64,000 bases of DNA from Rhodocollybia butyracea. Its lineage: Eukaryota; Basidiomycota; Agaricomycetes; Agaricales; Omphalotaceae. Positions 47,745-58,320 of this stretch are shown in pieces. Positions within the stretch are counted from its first letter, which is position 1. Every line of letters begins with the position of its first letter. The notes under the pieces were generated by a model. It did no database searches, was not told the origin of the DNA, and was given only the letters and a program-made list of their open reading frames with translations. The DNA lies in assembly GCA_015501585.1 (NCBI GenBank), contig JADNRY010000019.1, positions 124,001 to 188,000 on the forward strand. The letters run 5' to 3'. A program made the translations under genes and the position numbers.

Positions 47745-49354
47745 ATGAGCTTCGATCATTGTCGCGTTGAAATATCTGCTGGACTCAGCTTTGAAGACAC
47801 GAAAATAAAAAACCTAGCTCGCAGTCATCCTTTTACTCAACAAGAACGTGAAATTCTCCTTGTGCTTTCTCCAACGCTCAACTTACCTCCAAACAGCTTG
47901 ACCTCATCTTTCCATCCAACACAGTTTTCCAAAATGCTCTCGAAACATCTTTGAAGGCTCCGCAATACGTGAAACTACAACTTTCCCTGTCTAAAATCGT
48001 CGCAGATAACGCAAGTTTCATTCAAAAATATGCCACTCAGAGGTTTGTTTCAAGTTCAATGGTCTTTTTTTTCTTCTTTTGATTCGTTCCGATGTTCTAT
48101 TCAGTGGTATCTCATTCTTGAGTGCCGGCTCAGGTCCGAAGTTCTCCACGCAGGAAGAAGATGTATGGTGTATCGACCACCGAGGCGTTTTGACGCTTTC
48201 AGTATGCAAAGACACGTATGACGCGCTCGGTTTAGCAGGCAAACGTGTGGCATTTGGGAAAGGAAAGGCGAAACAGGGTGATGGACGGCATGGTGCGTTT
48301 TCTTTCGTATTCGTTCTTTTCGGTCGTAAGTATGCTGGGTTGGGAACTAATCACCATGTTCAGTACAGTAATATCGATCCCTCTGTACACAAAAGAAGCT
48401 GAGTCAACCAAAGTTCGGGCACAGCGAGAGGCTGCGTTCAAGAGATGGGAGGAACGAAGAACACGAGAGGTTGGATCTCCGTTATGGAACGTACTTGCTT
48501 TTTCAGAATCTTTGTCTGCCGAAGGTATGGTACACGTCCATGCTGCCTTTCTTACCATAACCCTTTGACTCCCGAAGATCTCGAAACCACTCTCAGAAAC
48601 CTCGCTACGGATCGAGACAAGATATATTTCGAAACTATTCAAGTCCAATGTCAAAACAACGTATCCACGGATATACATATACCCATTGTGCAGTTGACTT
48701 TACGGCCCCAAGGGAAAGATGCCTCAGCGAAAGAGGAGGTTGAAGACTGGTATGAAACGATAGAAGAACTGTTCGAGTGGGTCGGAATGGCTGGTTTCGG
48801 TGCGACAAGGTACATTTCCAGTTCTATCCGACGAGTAGAAATACAAACTGATTCTCCGTGTCCGCCGCAGATTAAAAGCCAACGATCGAGTTGATCCCTT
48901 TGTAGCAGTATACGACCCTCCGTCCCCATCTCGCGTTGGCAATGTCACCCATATGAGATGGAGTGGTTTTATTGGACCTTCATTCGTGCAATCGTTAATC
49001 GGGACAATAACGTACGCCGTCTCCTTGATCTTTACTCCATCTTCTTTCACCTTGATAGTTGCCTCTGTTGCATTTTCCAGGCACCAGCTCTCTCAATCTC
49101 CTCCGACGGACTGTCTGGACTTTATAAGCCTCACTAGTCATGCCTGCATCTGGTCGCCGGTGTCTTATATATCTCCCAAAGTGCAACAAGGAGCGATGAA
49201 TGTTATACCACCGCTGCGAGATCCGACGAGAGAGGTGGAAGATTCGTGGTGTTTGATTATGACCTCTGGCCATGTTGGGGAGAAAGAAGGTGAAAATTCT
49301 TGTGCATGGGTACTAGCTGAGAGCGTTGGGAAACACGATGCGCGTTTCGGATAA
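47745..49354 (+). CDS. RNase P/MRP subunit, Rpp40-like
   Basis: Exons: 47745-47861, 47897-48042, 48105-48292, 48369-48524, 48578-48809, 48871-49011 and 49081-49354; about 417 residues. The N-terminus VEISAGLSFEDTKIKNL and SHPFTQQ matches the Rpp40 start. The core is DVWCIDHRGVLTLSVCKDTY then DALGLAGKR and GRHVISIPL, followed by an Arg-rich linker and GSPLWNVLAF. The C-terminal part has WYETIEELFEWVGM and a THMRWSGFIGPSFVQ region. Rpp40 is a protein subunit of RNase P/MRP, which mature tRNA 5' ends and pre-rRNA. The first intron would be only 35 nt (47862-47896), unusually short; the alternative is a longer intron plus an indel. The acceptor at 48368 (TACAG), not the earlier one, avoids a stop. 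tRNA-Val follows 70 bp downstream. Confidence 0.75.
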
Positions 49355-49424
49355 TGATAATACACCCATTTTCCAAAATGGATGCAAAAACCGATATGGA
49401 CAGAATACTGTTCCTTGTATGCAT

Positions 49425-49523
49425 GGTTCGATGGCGTAGTTGGTTATCGCATCTGTCTAACATTGATACGCAATCAAATAATGTGGGCACAGAAGGTCCC
49501 CGGTTCGAGCCCGGGTCGAATCA
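49425..49523 (+). tRNA. tRNA-Val (anticodon AAC) with 25-nt intron
   Basis: Acceptor GGTTCGA/TCGAATC, D arm GCGTAGTTGGTTATCGC, anticodon stem TCTGT/ACAGA with loop CTAACA.C, and T arm CCCGG-TTCGAGC-CCGGG; discriminator A. The intron is about 49463-49487, one base 3' of the anticodon. Confidence 0.95.
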
Positions 49524-49739
49524 TAAGTTCGTGTTGAGCGTTCATTTTTTCGAGCGCTCCTGGTATTGAGTCACACAATAAACAGCCAATATGGAATACG
49601 GTATTTATCGACAATAACGTAGCTCAAGGCAAAAGCCCTTCAACTGATGATGTACATACATTGAAGATAGTCCAGAAACCAAATCATACACCTCTATACT
49701 TAGCCGACTCAGCGCAGCCCCAAAATTGACTCAGGATCT

Positions 49740-50879
49740 TCATACAAAGTTCACCGCTACGGCGACAGCCAAGAGCAGAGAAAGCGATCCTGATCCTTGA
49801 TAAAAGACAGATGCAGCTGCATTACTGTTGTTACTAGCATCTGAGGCGGGATTACCAGTCGCACCGGCATTGGGTACCGAGGTACTCGTCACTGTAGTGA
49901 TTGCGGAGGAGGGAAGGGTGACGAAGCCTGATGAGGAACTAGTGGCCGCTGACGATGCACTGGCAGACGACGTAGATGGAATCGCAGATGCAAAAACAGT
50001 GGATGGCGATTGTTGGACTGAAGAAGAAGAAGGGGTGGTCTGTGCCGAAGTAAGCACCGATATGGTACTAAGAACAACTGGAGTAGAAGGTGAAGGAGGA
50101 AGCGGGTTGCTGACGACAGGAGGAGGTTTATTGATGGTAGTCTGAAGAGGAGGAGAGTTACTGATGATAGGAGAAGGAGGTTTGATCGTGATAAGAGGTG
50201 AGTTATTGATGATAGGAGGAGAATTGCTGATGACAGGGAGAGGAGGTTTACTGATGACAGGAGGAGGAGGAGGTTTATTAGTGACAAGGGGGGGTTGATT
50301 GGTGACAACAGCAGGTTTACTAATGACTGGTGGAGGGGGAGGTTTACTGATGACTGGTGGAGGGGGAGGTTTACTGATGACCGGAGGGGGGGGGAGGTTT
50401 ACTGATTGTAGTCTGAGGAGGAGGAGGAGGTTTGGCGATCGTTGTAGGGGGTGGAGGAGGAGGCTTGGAAGTTGCTATTTGAGCAGGAGGGGGAGGAGGA
50501 GCTTTACTGGTGGTAGCGCTCCCTGTCGTACCGGAAGGGGGGAATTTGGGGCAAGTACTGGCTCCAGAGTCAGACTCCCCGCTCTATGTAAATGACGATG
50601 AGAATGATTTCAACAGCGTCTCGCAGTTGAAACTCACCTCCGCAAAATAAGTACATGCACCAGCAACTTTGTAAGTACTTTGGAAGGAATATCTTGAGAT
50701 GATGCGAAGAGCAAGTGATTAAAAGATATCTACCAGGTGACGAAACCTTGCCCTGCATTAACTCCTGGTCCCTCTACTGGCGAGCCAGTTTGGTCCGTTG
50801 CAGGACAATTGATAGTCTGAGCCGCCGCTAGACTCGAGAATAAGAAACAGATCAAGATGTTCCTGAACGCGCCGCGCAT
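49740..50879 (-). CDS. Proline-rich secreted protein, probable GPI anchor
   Basis: Exons: 50879-50734, 50677-50638 and 50583-49740; about 342 residues once an extra base is discounted. Signal peptide MRGAFRNILICFLFSSLAAA, then a small Cys-containing head (INCPATDQTG, VTCTYKVAGACTYFAE). A long stretch of repeats follows, of the type VISKPPPPP and relatives, roughly residues 85-220. After it comes a Ser/Thr/Ala-rich part and a hydrophobic C-terminus (GSGSLSLLLAVAVAVNFV), typical of a GPI-anchor signal. A cell-wall or surface protein is likely; function unknown. The run of nine C at 50386-50394 has one base too many: with eight, the repeat frame is open from signal peptide to end. The acceptor at 50678 (CAAAG) was chosen because the earlier one creates a stop. 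Confidence 0.75.
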
Positions 50880-52282
50880 TATGCTCTCGTGAAAAGAATA
50901 GAGAGTTTAGAAATAAAAGGCTAAAGCAGAACGAAGAAATGAAATAAGGAAAGCGCACACAGTGCTCGAACGAAAAAGAAAGACGAAGAAAGCTCCTGGC
51001 GATTGCGGCAGGGAAGAAACAGAACATCAGTAACGGTGCAAGGTTTATATACATACTGTTGATTAACAGGAGTCAATGGGTTTAACATTCAGCGCTGATT
51101 AAGATTGTTGCAGCTGGTAACTTGTAAGTCTCGAGTCTGATTGACGTGTGATCGTTGCTTCCACCCTCTAATCTTCACTGCCAGGACGTCTGCGAGCGCG
51201 ACAGCACTAGGACACAGAAGGACATGTACAGCAATGACTTGGCCCGGCGAAAATTTGAAGCTTTCAAGTTACGAACAGCCAAATCTTTGATCAAGAACAA
51301 ATCTAGGAGACAGAGGGCGCTGGAAGAGACTAACGTTCAGATTTGGCGGTCGGGTACGAGTCAGCGCCGTATTTATCAACCGTTCCTTCAAAAATTCGAC
51401 ACAATCGTCTTTTCAACTTGAAGCAGCGATAACGCAAAAAGCTTTCGCATAGTCAAAGGAGAGCAGATTCTTCCAGAGCGAAGTAAATAGCTTGAGTGTT
51501 CATCAACGCCCAGTATTTCCCCAGGTCAATGGTGTATAACGCTATCAACATTAAAGTCAGTATCGCGGCAAGCTGCACATGTATTCTCCAGTACAGTTCA
51601 AATACAAATACTTCACTTCAATAAATTCCTTTCTGCAACACTCAAGGCCACCTTTTCTTCACTCCTTCATATGCATGTTAACCCGTCTCGTTCGAGCCAA
51701 GTAAGTTTGGGTTGATATTAACACGCAGCTTGGTGGCATACTTATTGAATAACATACACTAAGTATAGGTAATGTTGGCCGCCGGAGTCGAGACAGCTAA
51801 CGTAGACACTGGATGCTGAGGACGGTGATGACCCAGGGCGTTCCGAGTTGTCATACTCTACACGCATGTCCTTGTAAAGTAGACCGCGAAAGCGGTAAGA
51901 ATATTACTCTGCAACCTTTGACGTGGGATGATCTGGCGAGGTTGAGTCTGCCTACAGGAGACAATGATCTGGGTGTCCTTCCTGTATCTGATCGTGCGAA
52001 ACCGTAATAAGCAATGTAATGTGGCTAGGGTCCTATCCAGCTCACTTTGTGGAAGTGGGACATTATATCCAGAACCAGTGATAATTTTTTAAAAGTGTTG
52101 AGCGAGAACGAGAACGAGGGGTGAGCCGAAGGCGAACCCCGAGTGATTTCGAAGCGCACTTGAAACTGAGTGCGGTAAGAGCGAGATTGTTGGCTGTTCC
52201 TGTGTCGGGTACACCGCCACCACCACTGACACCACCTTGGAAAACCATGCCTTGAACCAACCGTGAATTCAGGAAGCGCAGT
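50880..52282. other. Intergenic
   Basis: Promoter of the proline-rich gene and sequence up to the U6 region. The plus frame 51155-51421 is lysine/arginine-rich and unrecognised, and 51813-52007 likewise; neither is called. Confidence 0.45.
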
Positions 52283-52369
52283 GGCCCCTGCACAAGGATG
52301 ATACGCTTTCCCGGAGTGGTAGATCTACGTATCTCAATATTTATTTTGCTTTCGTCCTGAGTAGAAGTC
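52283..52369 (+). pseudogene. Partial U6 snRNA 3' copy, left arm of an inverted repeat
   Basis: From GGCCCCTGCACAAGGATGA onward this repeats the 3' half of the U6 gene and its downstream flank in opposite orientation, with few changes. It lacks the 5' stem and ACAGAGA region, and it lacks about 15 nt around the T-rich terminator. It is nonfunctional as U6. Confidence 0.8.
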
Positions 52370-52552
52370 CGGAAGATAAGATAAAATAGAAATCGCTGGC
52401 ACGAAGGGGAGCGGCGTGTGGCAAGTGTTTATTTTTCCTTGTGTATAGACTTCTACTCAGGACGAAAGCAAAATAAAATAATAAAAGAAAATAAATATTG
52501 AGATCCGTAGATCTACCACTCCGGGAAAGCGTGTCATCCTTGTGCAGGGGCC
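52283..52552. repeat. Large imperfect inverted repeat around the U6 3' end
   Basis: Left arm 52283-52369, right arm 52448-52552, spacer about 78 bp. The arms are nearly complementary over more than 85 bp, except for an insert in the right arm. A transcript through both would form a long hairpin. Confidence 0.85.
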
Positions 52553-52583
<31 letters not shown>

Positions 52584-52607
52584 TTCGTATGTCACCCCGA
52601 AGGGGAC
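52490..52607 (-). ncRNA. U6 spliceosomal snRNA
   Basis: The 5' stem-loop GTCCCCTTCGGGGTGACATA is followed by the conserved core: GGAACGATACAGAGAAGATT (ACAGAGA box), AGCATGGCCCCTGCACAAGG (AGC triad) and ATGACACGC, the U2/U4-pairing part. The 5' end at 52607 is well placed; the 3' end is approximate, in the T-rich tract near 52470-52492 that would stop RNA polymerase III. U6 is the catalytic RNA of the spliceosome, in keeping with the intron-dense genome. The tail after GACACGC (TTTCCCGGAGTGG...) is longer than I expect, and is the part shared with the inverted copy. Confidence 0.93.
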
Positions 52608-53474
52608 AATAGTGTAGTGTTCGAAAGCGGTACTGATGGAAACCATTTTGATTGTAGACAGTTCACGGCGAACACTTGATTACCATTTTGGGAATGGGCG
52701 CTACTAAGTTGTAATAGGCGCCACTAGTAGACTTGGTACTTAACTACTAAAAGCAAAGTCCTGTGTACTACTGCCACCGTAGATCCTAGTTATAAGATAC
52801 AGTAAAAATACAACAAAGTGCAAGCCTTCATTATGTCTGAGCCTTGCGTATTTCGCAAATCTTCAACTCTTTTCGCCAAGTATGCGGATACTTATTACTA
52901 GCCTCACGGTCGATATACATAGTGCGATTCCGACCACGAATAGATTATTTGAATCTACTGTGAACGGACTTGTAGTCCAGTCGGAGGGCAATGTAAAGTG
53001 GATCGTTAGTGAATAGGAAGAAAAAGGTTGCATAAAGGCCAATGTATTATGCTATGCTCATTTAAAGTAATCACTTCGTATGCCTACTCCTTCAGGCTAT
53101 GAGGGGGTATACATCGAAAAATGGATATGCTGCTGAACAACTAACTCAAGAACCCCGATCGCAAGATACAGCGAAATCAAGAAATACCGATTCTAGTCAA
53201 AGTTGAAGCACGTCTTCTGGTTGGATCCAGCTCTAAGCTTACAGGCTTATGGTGACCAGGACCTGTAAAGATTCAAGCTGAAGAGAGGATATCACAGTGA
53301 TTGAACATCATGCCTTGACCAAGTATGAGCACAGGCGCCGTACAAAGAAACTATTATGATTTATCTACTAATCTAGTCTAACTTATGACAAGTCCATAAT
53401 TCAATAGAAAGGAGAGAGAAACAAGGAAGAGTAGATGGTAAGAAGAGACAAACACGATGTAGAAGGGGCAGCAT
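52608..53474. other. Intergenic
   Basis: U6 5' flank and 3' flank of the trypsin-like pseudogene. I see no TATA box at U6 promoter distance and no protein-coding frame worth calling. Confidence 0.4.
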
Positions 53475-55072
53475 TTAAAGATGAGGAAAGATGTTAGCCT
53501 CGATATCGAACGCGGCCAAGCGTTTGATGAGAAAGTCGATAGAGGTAACAAAAGTGCAGTCAGAAACATCACTAGATCCGTCTCCGCCGATAATCGTACC
53601 ACAAACTCTTCCCGTTCCATCTACGGCGACAGCGCCAGAATCCCCAGAGGCAGAGAACGAGCCAGATTTTGAACTGCGAGGGAGGATGGCCATCTCTTTC
53701 GTCATCTGACCGGGCTTGCCGTTGGAGTACTCGCGAACAAAAGCGCGGATGGTGTTGAGGCGGCCGACGGTGAGATCGGACTCGGTGTTTCCGTTCTTCA
53801 TAACCATAAGGACAGGGTCGCCACCGTGATCCTTGGTCTCTGGGTCAGACTTGAACATCTCGCGGTCTGAGGCAGTCCCAGAGAATCGAAGGAGACGATC
53901 TGTAGGATATTCAAAGGAGCTTGGGTGGGCGGACATCCATCTCGTCAGCTTGTCGACCGCAACGGAACCAAGATCAATGGCGTTACCAACGAAATTGAGT
54001 TTGCTAATCATGCTGGGGTAGATCTCGACAACTGCCCAGTCCTCAGTGAAACCATCGTCACCACAGTCCGAACTGATGGGGGGAGATAGGGTAACGTGGC
54101 CGATGATTCGATTCTCTTCATTCGTCCAATCCCTGACCACATCTGAGAGCAACTTGTTAAGGGCCGCAATTGACGCTGAAGCATCCTTCATCTTGGGCTA
54201 GACCACCTTCCGCTCCGCCTCAGCCGCCTTGTGATCCTCCCATGCATCAGCGGCCTTCAACCGCTTCTCATAATGGTCGATGAGAATCTGTACGGTAGCG
54301 ATTTCAGACTTTACAGCATCGCAACGAGCATGAAAGGCGGCCTCGCCCATGAACATGACTTTCTTACGGGCCTCGCCACTAGTTTCGCGGAACTGGTAAG
54401 GCTTGTTCTCTTCTTTGTTGGTATCAAAGAGGGCATGTCTCGGCGCAAGGAGGTATAGTATTCCAGGTTTGGCGCTATCGAGGAAGAAAAAGCTACCAGT
54501 GCCCTCTAGATAATGGGTCTTGGCGTTACAGATGGGAAGACCAAGCGTAGTCGAGAAGGGCTCGCGGACAATGGCAGTGGGATCGGCGCTGGCAGCGGGC
54601 TTGAACATCGATGCATGGCGGGTGAACTTGCTTTCATAGATAATGATATGAACATCTTCGATACCACTTTTGACAAGGATGCCTCGGCAATGAACAGCAA
54701 TGTCGATGCCAGCCTCGGGGAGAGAGTGCCAGGGTTGACACCCACCATGATCACAGGAGAAGTGGGCTGGCCAGCAGTACCGATTTGGAGAGGGTGAAGA
54801 ATTGTGCACTGCACCTGCATCTGGCGCAAGTAACGATCTATGGTAGGACCAACAGTTTCCTCCCATATTTCGTGGAGAGCGTGTTTGAGACTGAAAGGGG
54901 CCAATTCCACACGGGTGAGGTAAGCTTCTGCAGTCGTTGGTTTCATCCAAACGTCGGCATTGGAGCGAGCGATGAGGCGTGGATTAGAGGGAAGGCCATA
55001 CAAGTAATGCTGGGCTTCGAAATCAGATGGAACGTATAGGGAGCTTTGTTAGAGGAATCGGGGACAGTCATG
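53475..55072 (-). pseudogene. Trypsin-like (GDSG) agaricomycete family protein, broken
   Basis: Pieces in three frames make one gene reading MTVPDSSNK..., GLPSNPRLIARSNADVWMK, HEIWEETVGPTIDRYL, PEAGIDIAVHCRGILVK, REPFSTTLGLPICNAKTHYL, LYLLAPRHALFDTNKE (catalytic-type His), then DDGFTEDWAVVEIYPSMISK, GDPVLMVMKNGNTESDLTVG and SASGDSGAVAVDGTGRVCG (the GDSG Ser). This is an expanded agaricomycete family with a trypsin-like fold and no assigned function. The frame shifts at 55040-55042 (GGG, one base short) and 54717-54720 (GGGG, one base short), and an in-frame TAG sits at 54198-54200. With the stop present in addition, true pseudogenisation is more likely than sequencing error alone. Confidence 0.75.
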
Positions 55073-55714
55073 GTAATGGATTTGACGCGGGTCCGGGGTT
55101 GGAGTCGACAGTCAGCGCTTGACTCAGAAATTTGCAATCAGGACAGACAGCGAACAATAACTTGACGAGGAGAATTGAGCAAGTGAAGGAAGTGAAGGCG
55201 CCCGTTTTTATAAGTGGGATTGCTGATAAAGCCTTGCGGTTTCCATAGCCAGCTCCATCCTTCTCGTACCAGAGCCATCCGTGTTGCTGTAGCTTGGAAC
55301 CTACTTGAAGCTTGACGCGAGCTGGATGAGGCCTCGAGGAACAAGACTGTAGACGACGGCTAATAAGAAGAAACTTATGTACATAATGCTTTCGTGATGC
55401 GGACCGTGACCATGACTCGACCTAAGACCACACTCCATCGCTAGAGCCATTTCACAACTCGAAGATTCCTTCCTTTCACATTCTCTGTTGTCGTTCTCGT
55501 CGGGACCGCCACAACGATCTTCATCTAAGGAACTTCGTCTTGCGTGGCCAAAGCAGTGACCTTTATGACCCTGACTTTGGCTAGAGAGAGAAGGATCGAA
55601 GCTCTGCCAGAGGGCGAGCGGAATCTTTTCTATGAATGTGTGGAACACACTAGGCCAGAAGAGCTTCGTTGGCGAGTTGAACTTGTAAAAACAAGGGCAT
55701 TTCGTACGTGAGAA
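55073..55714. other. Intergenic
   Basis: Promoter side of the trypsin-like gene. The minus frame 55301-55819 overlaps a reductase remnant and has no motif of its own. Confidence 0.4.
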
Positions 55715-56340
55715 GTGAACAAGCGTTTGAAGTACCAAAGGAAGTTTTGACACGCTCCCTGCTGGCACAACGACGTTATTGAATGGTGGTAGCCCGTCCC
55801 TCATTGCGGCAAAGGACATATTTACTCACTAATTCACAGGTTCCTTCACCAAATATTCCGATTATGCGGTTGGAAAGTCTCCACAAATAACTCCATCGTA
55901 AGTCTCTTACAAATCCAGTAGTTGTATAAAACTCACGTTCAATCCTTCTCGAGCATTAGATTGAATTATCGTGAAAGAATTCGGATCTAATAAGCAACAT
56001 TACAACCTGCTCAAATCGACCGACAATTTTCTTCACTCTTGAGCATTCTGGTGTGCGAGACTACCGTTTATTTTGTCACCGCCGCCGAAATCGAGGTCAA
56101 TGCGTCATCACAGCGGGAACATTTCTGTTCTCGCGTATTCTCCGTTGGGACCGTTGGGACAAGGTTCCTCACTGGACACTTGCTGCTGATATTCCTCGTA
56201 GATATGCTTGCCCAGAATGGCATGAAACTTTGGTTCCTGTCCAGTTCCAGAGGAAGATGCCGCCGGATTGGACCAAAACCTCCGAGCTAACGCGATTGGG
56301 AATATGTTGCGTGAATGATTGTCAAAAGTGGTGATGCATT
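55715..56340 (+). pseudogene. Decayed aldo/keto reductase copy
   Basis: The stretch at 55715-55960 repeats parts of exons 3-5 of the intact gene at 56741 (the DNA around GAACAAGCGTTTGAAG and the INDEL-rich exon 4). 56080-56340 repeats exons 6-7 (DNA resembling GTCACCGCCGCCGAAATCGA and the GGACAAGGTTCCTCAC region). Stops and frame breaks throughout. It lies just upstream of the intact gene, in the same orientation. Confidence 0.7.
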
Positions 56341-56429
56341 GTGGGTTCGGCTGCGCGGGTGATGTGTTCAGTGTTCACAATTGTTGATACCGTATTACCT
56401 GATATTGCTTGTACGCATCACAAGGAGGT

Positions 56430-56540
56430 ATAATCAACTTAGCTGAACATTTCTGTTCTTGCCTAATCTCCGTTAAACAAGGCTTCCTCACAGAACAGTT
56501 CAAATCTACTCCTTGATATTCAAGTTCGTCATATATGTTT
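56430..56540 (+). pseudogene. Second aldo/keto reductase fragment
   Basis: A short piece matching exon 6 of the intact gene (GCTGAACATTTCTGTTCTTG, then AAGGCTTCCTCACAGAACAG). It is a further degenerate copy. Confidence 0.6.
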
Positions 56541-56663
56541 CAAACTTTGACATTGGCCGCCGAAGTCGAAAAAAAATTAATCTGGATGCCGCGGGTGACG
56601 ACCACTCCGAGTACGCTCCGAGCTATCATCTCCTATGCTGATGTAAAATACCTGAGACTCGAG

Positions 56664-56670
56664 TATAAAG
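56664..56670 (+). promoter_or_regulatory. TATA box of the aldo/keto reductase gene
   Basis: TATAAAG lies 71-77 bp before the ATG at 56741. Confidence 0.5.
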
Positions 56671-56740
56671 GCTTGCACTTCGTTGCATTTTACTGCATCT
56701 CATAACTATCTCTCTTATCTCAACGTTTACTCACTTCGAC

Positions 56741-58225
56741 ATGGTTTCGCAAAGCATCAAATTAGGTGGAACAGCCGCCGGCATTTCTGTTGGTCGAGTT
56801 GCTGTGGGTACCTGTCTTCCCCACTAAAGCACATCCGTTTACTGAACGTTACTTTTCAGCATGGATTGATGATGATGACGTTTGTTGTCTCCTTCCGTTA
56901 TACATAGCGGAATTTAACCGTCCTTTTAGATGGAGACCAAACCCAGCCAGTGGGCCGGTCAGCGATGAACAAGCGTTTGAAGCTATCAAAGCAGGTGTTG
57001 ACGCGCTCCCTGCTGGTACGAAGATGTTCTTGAATAGCGGTAGCTCCTCTTTCATTGCAGGAGAGGACATGATTACTCATATAATGTTTCAGCCGAATTC
57101 TACGACAACAACTGGGGTCCTACCAATCTCCAGCTGCTTAACAGGTTCTTCACCAAGTATCCCAAATATGCGGATAGGACCTTCCTTTCAGTCAAGGGGG
57201 GCATGCGTGGAAAGCCTCCACATATAACTCCGGATGCATCGTAAGTGTCTTCTAGTGTATAAAATATTCGCATCAAAGCCTTCTCGAATGTTACTAGATT
57301 AGATTATCTGAGAAGCAGCATCGATAACATTTTGAAAGAACTCGGACCCAACAAGAAAGTAGATCTATTCGAACCCGCTCGAATCGATCGGAACCTTCCA
57401 ATTGAAACGATAATGAACAACCTGGTGACTTTACTTGAGGAGGGCAAGTTCTCCCATATCGGTCTTTCAGAGTGCAATGCAACCACTTTGAGGAAAGCCC
57501 ATGCGGTACGTTGTCTATTCGTTTCCGAGTTTCTAGTTCTTAACACATACTTATCTGAAATACAGGTTTATCCTGTCACTGCCGCCGAAATCGAGGTCAG
57601 CGCTTGGGAATATGGAGAAAACCAAAAGGCCGTCATCGCAGCGGGAACGGAGCTGAACATTTCTGTTCTCGCATATTCTCCGTTGGGACAAGGCTTCCTC
57701 ACCGGACAGTTCAAATCTGCTGCTGATATCCCTCGTAAGTTCTTCGTGTATGCTTTGCTCCGGAATGGCATTAACTTTGGGACCTATCCAGAGGGAGATG
57801 CCCGTGCAGGATTGGACCGCTTCCAGGAGCAAAACCTCCGCGCTAACGTTGGCATCGTTGAGGGTTTGACGTCTATCGCGGATAAGAAGGGTGTTCCCGC
57901 GTCTCAGCTATGCATCGCTTGGGTTTGTGTTTCAATCGTTTTTCTTTTCTTTTCCGGCATGCTTACGAAAGGAGAACAGGTTGCTTCCCTTGGTCCCACC
58001 GTGATACCTCTTCCTGGATCATCGTACGTCCTTGCCTGAGTATTTAACTAAACCTGTGCTTATTATCTATATAGCAAAGCGTCTCGAACACTGGAGAACT
58101 TGCAAGGGGGTGAAGTGAAGCTCACAGAAGAGGAGCTGAATGCAATAGGGTCGGTTCTTGCGGCGAATCCTGTTGCTGGGGATAGGTACTGGGGCAAGCA
58201 TGTAGATTTACATCTGTGGGGCTGA
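56741..58225 (+). CDS. Aldo/keto reductase, pyridoxal reductase-like
   Basis: Nine exons: 56741-56803, 56860-56879, 56930-57039, 57093-57240, 57298-57505, 57566-57734, 57792-57922, 57980-58023 and 58075-58225; 347 residues with all phases consistent. Motifs: RVAHGLMMMTWRP, FLNSAEFYDNNWGP with the Tyr of the catalytic tetrad, FLSVKGGMRG with the Lys, GKFSHIGLSE, AAEIEVSAWEYG, AYSPLGQGFLTGQF, and the NADPH-binding IPLPGSSKASRTLENL. The NSAEFY pattern fits the AKR8-type pyridoxal reductases of fungi (NADPH-dependent reduction of pyridoxal to pyridoxine), but other small aldehydes are possible. It is intact, in contrast to the two remnants just upstream. Confidence 0.9.
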
Positions 58226-58320
58226 GAACAGCTTGAATGAGGTTTTCGATTTACTTTATCATCGACATTTATTCAAATTTATGTTCTTTTTTACATTTCT
58301 CAAATGACTTGATACCACAT

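Noticed and set aside
49889..50308. 139-codon minus-strand frame rich in Leu and Ser
   Set aside because: It is an off-frame reading of the proline-rich repeat, whose true frame continues from a signal peptide to a GPI-type end.
50290..50420. Regular GGTTTACTGATGAC repeats that look CRISPR-like
   Set aside because: Direct repeats with no unique spacers; on the minus strand they encode the proline-rich ISKPPPPP repeat.
55301..55819. 172-codon minus-strand frame
   Set aside because: It overlaps an aldo/keto reductase remnant on the other strand and shows no domain; probably chance.
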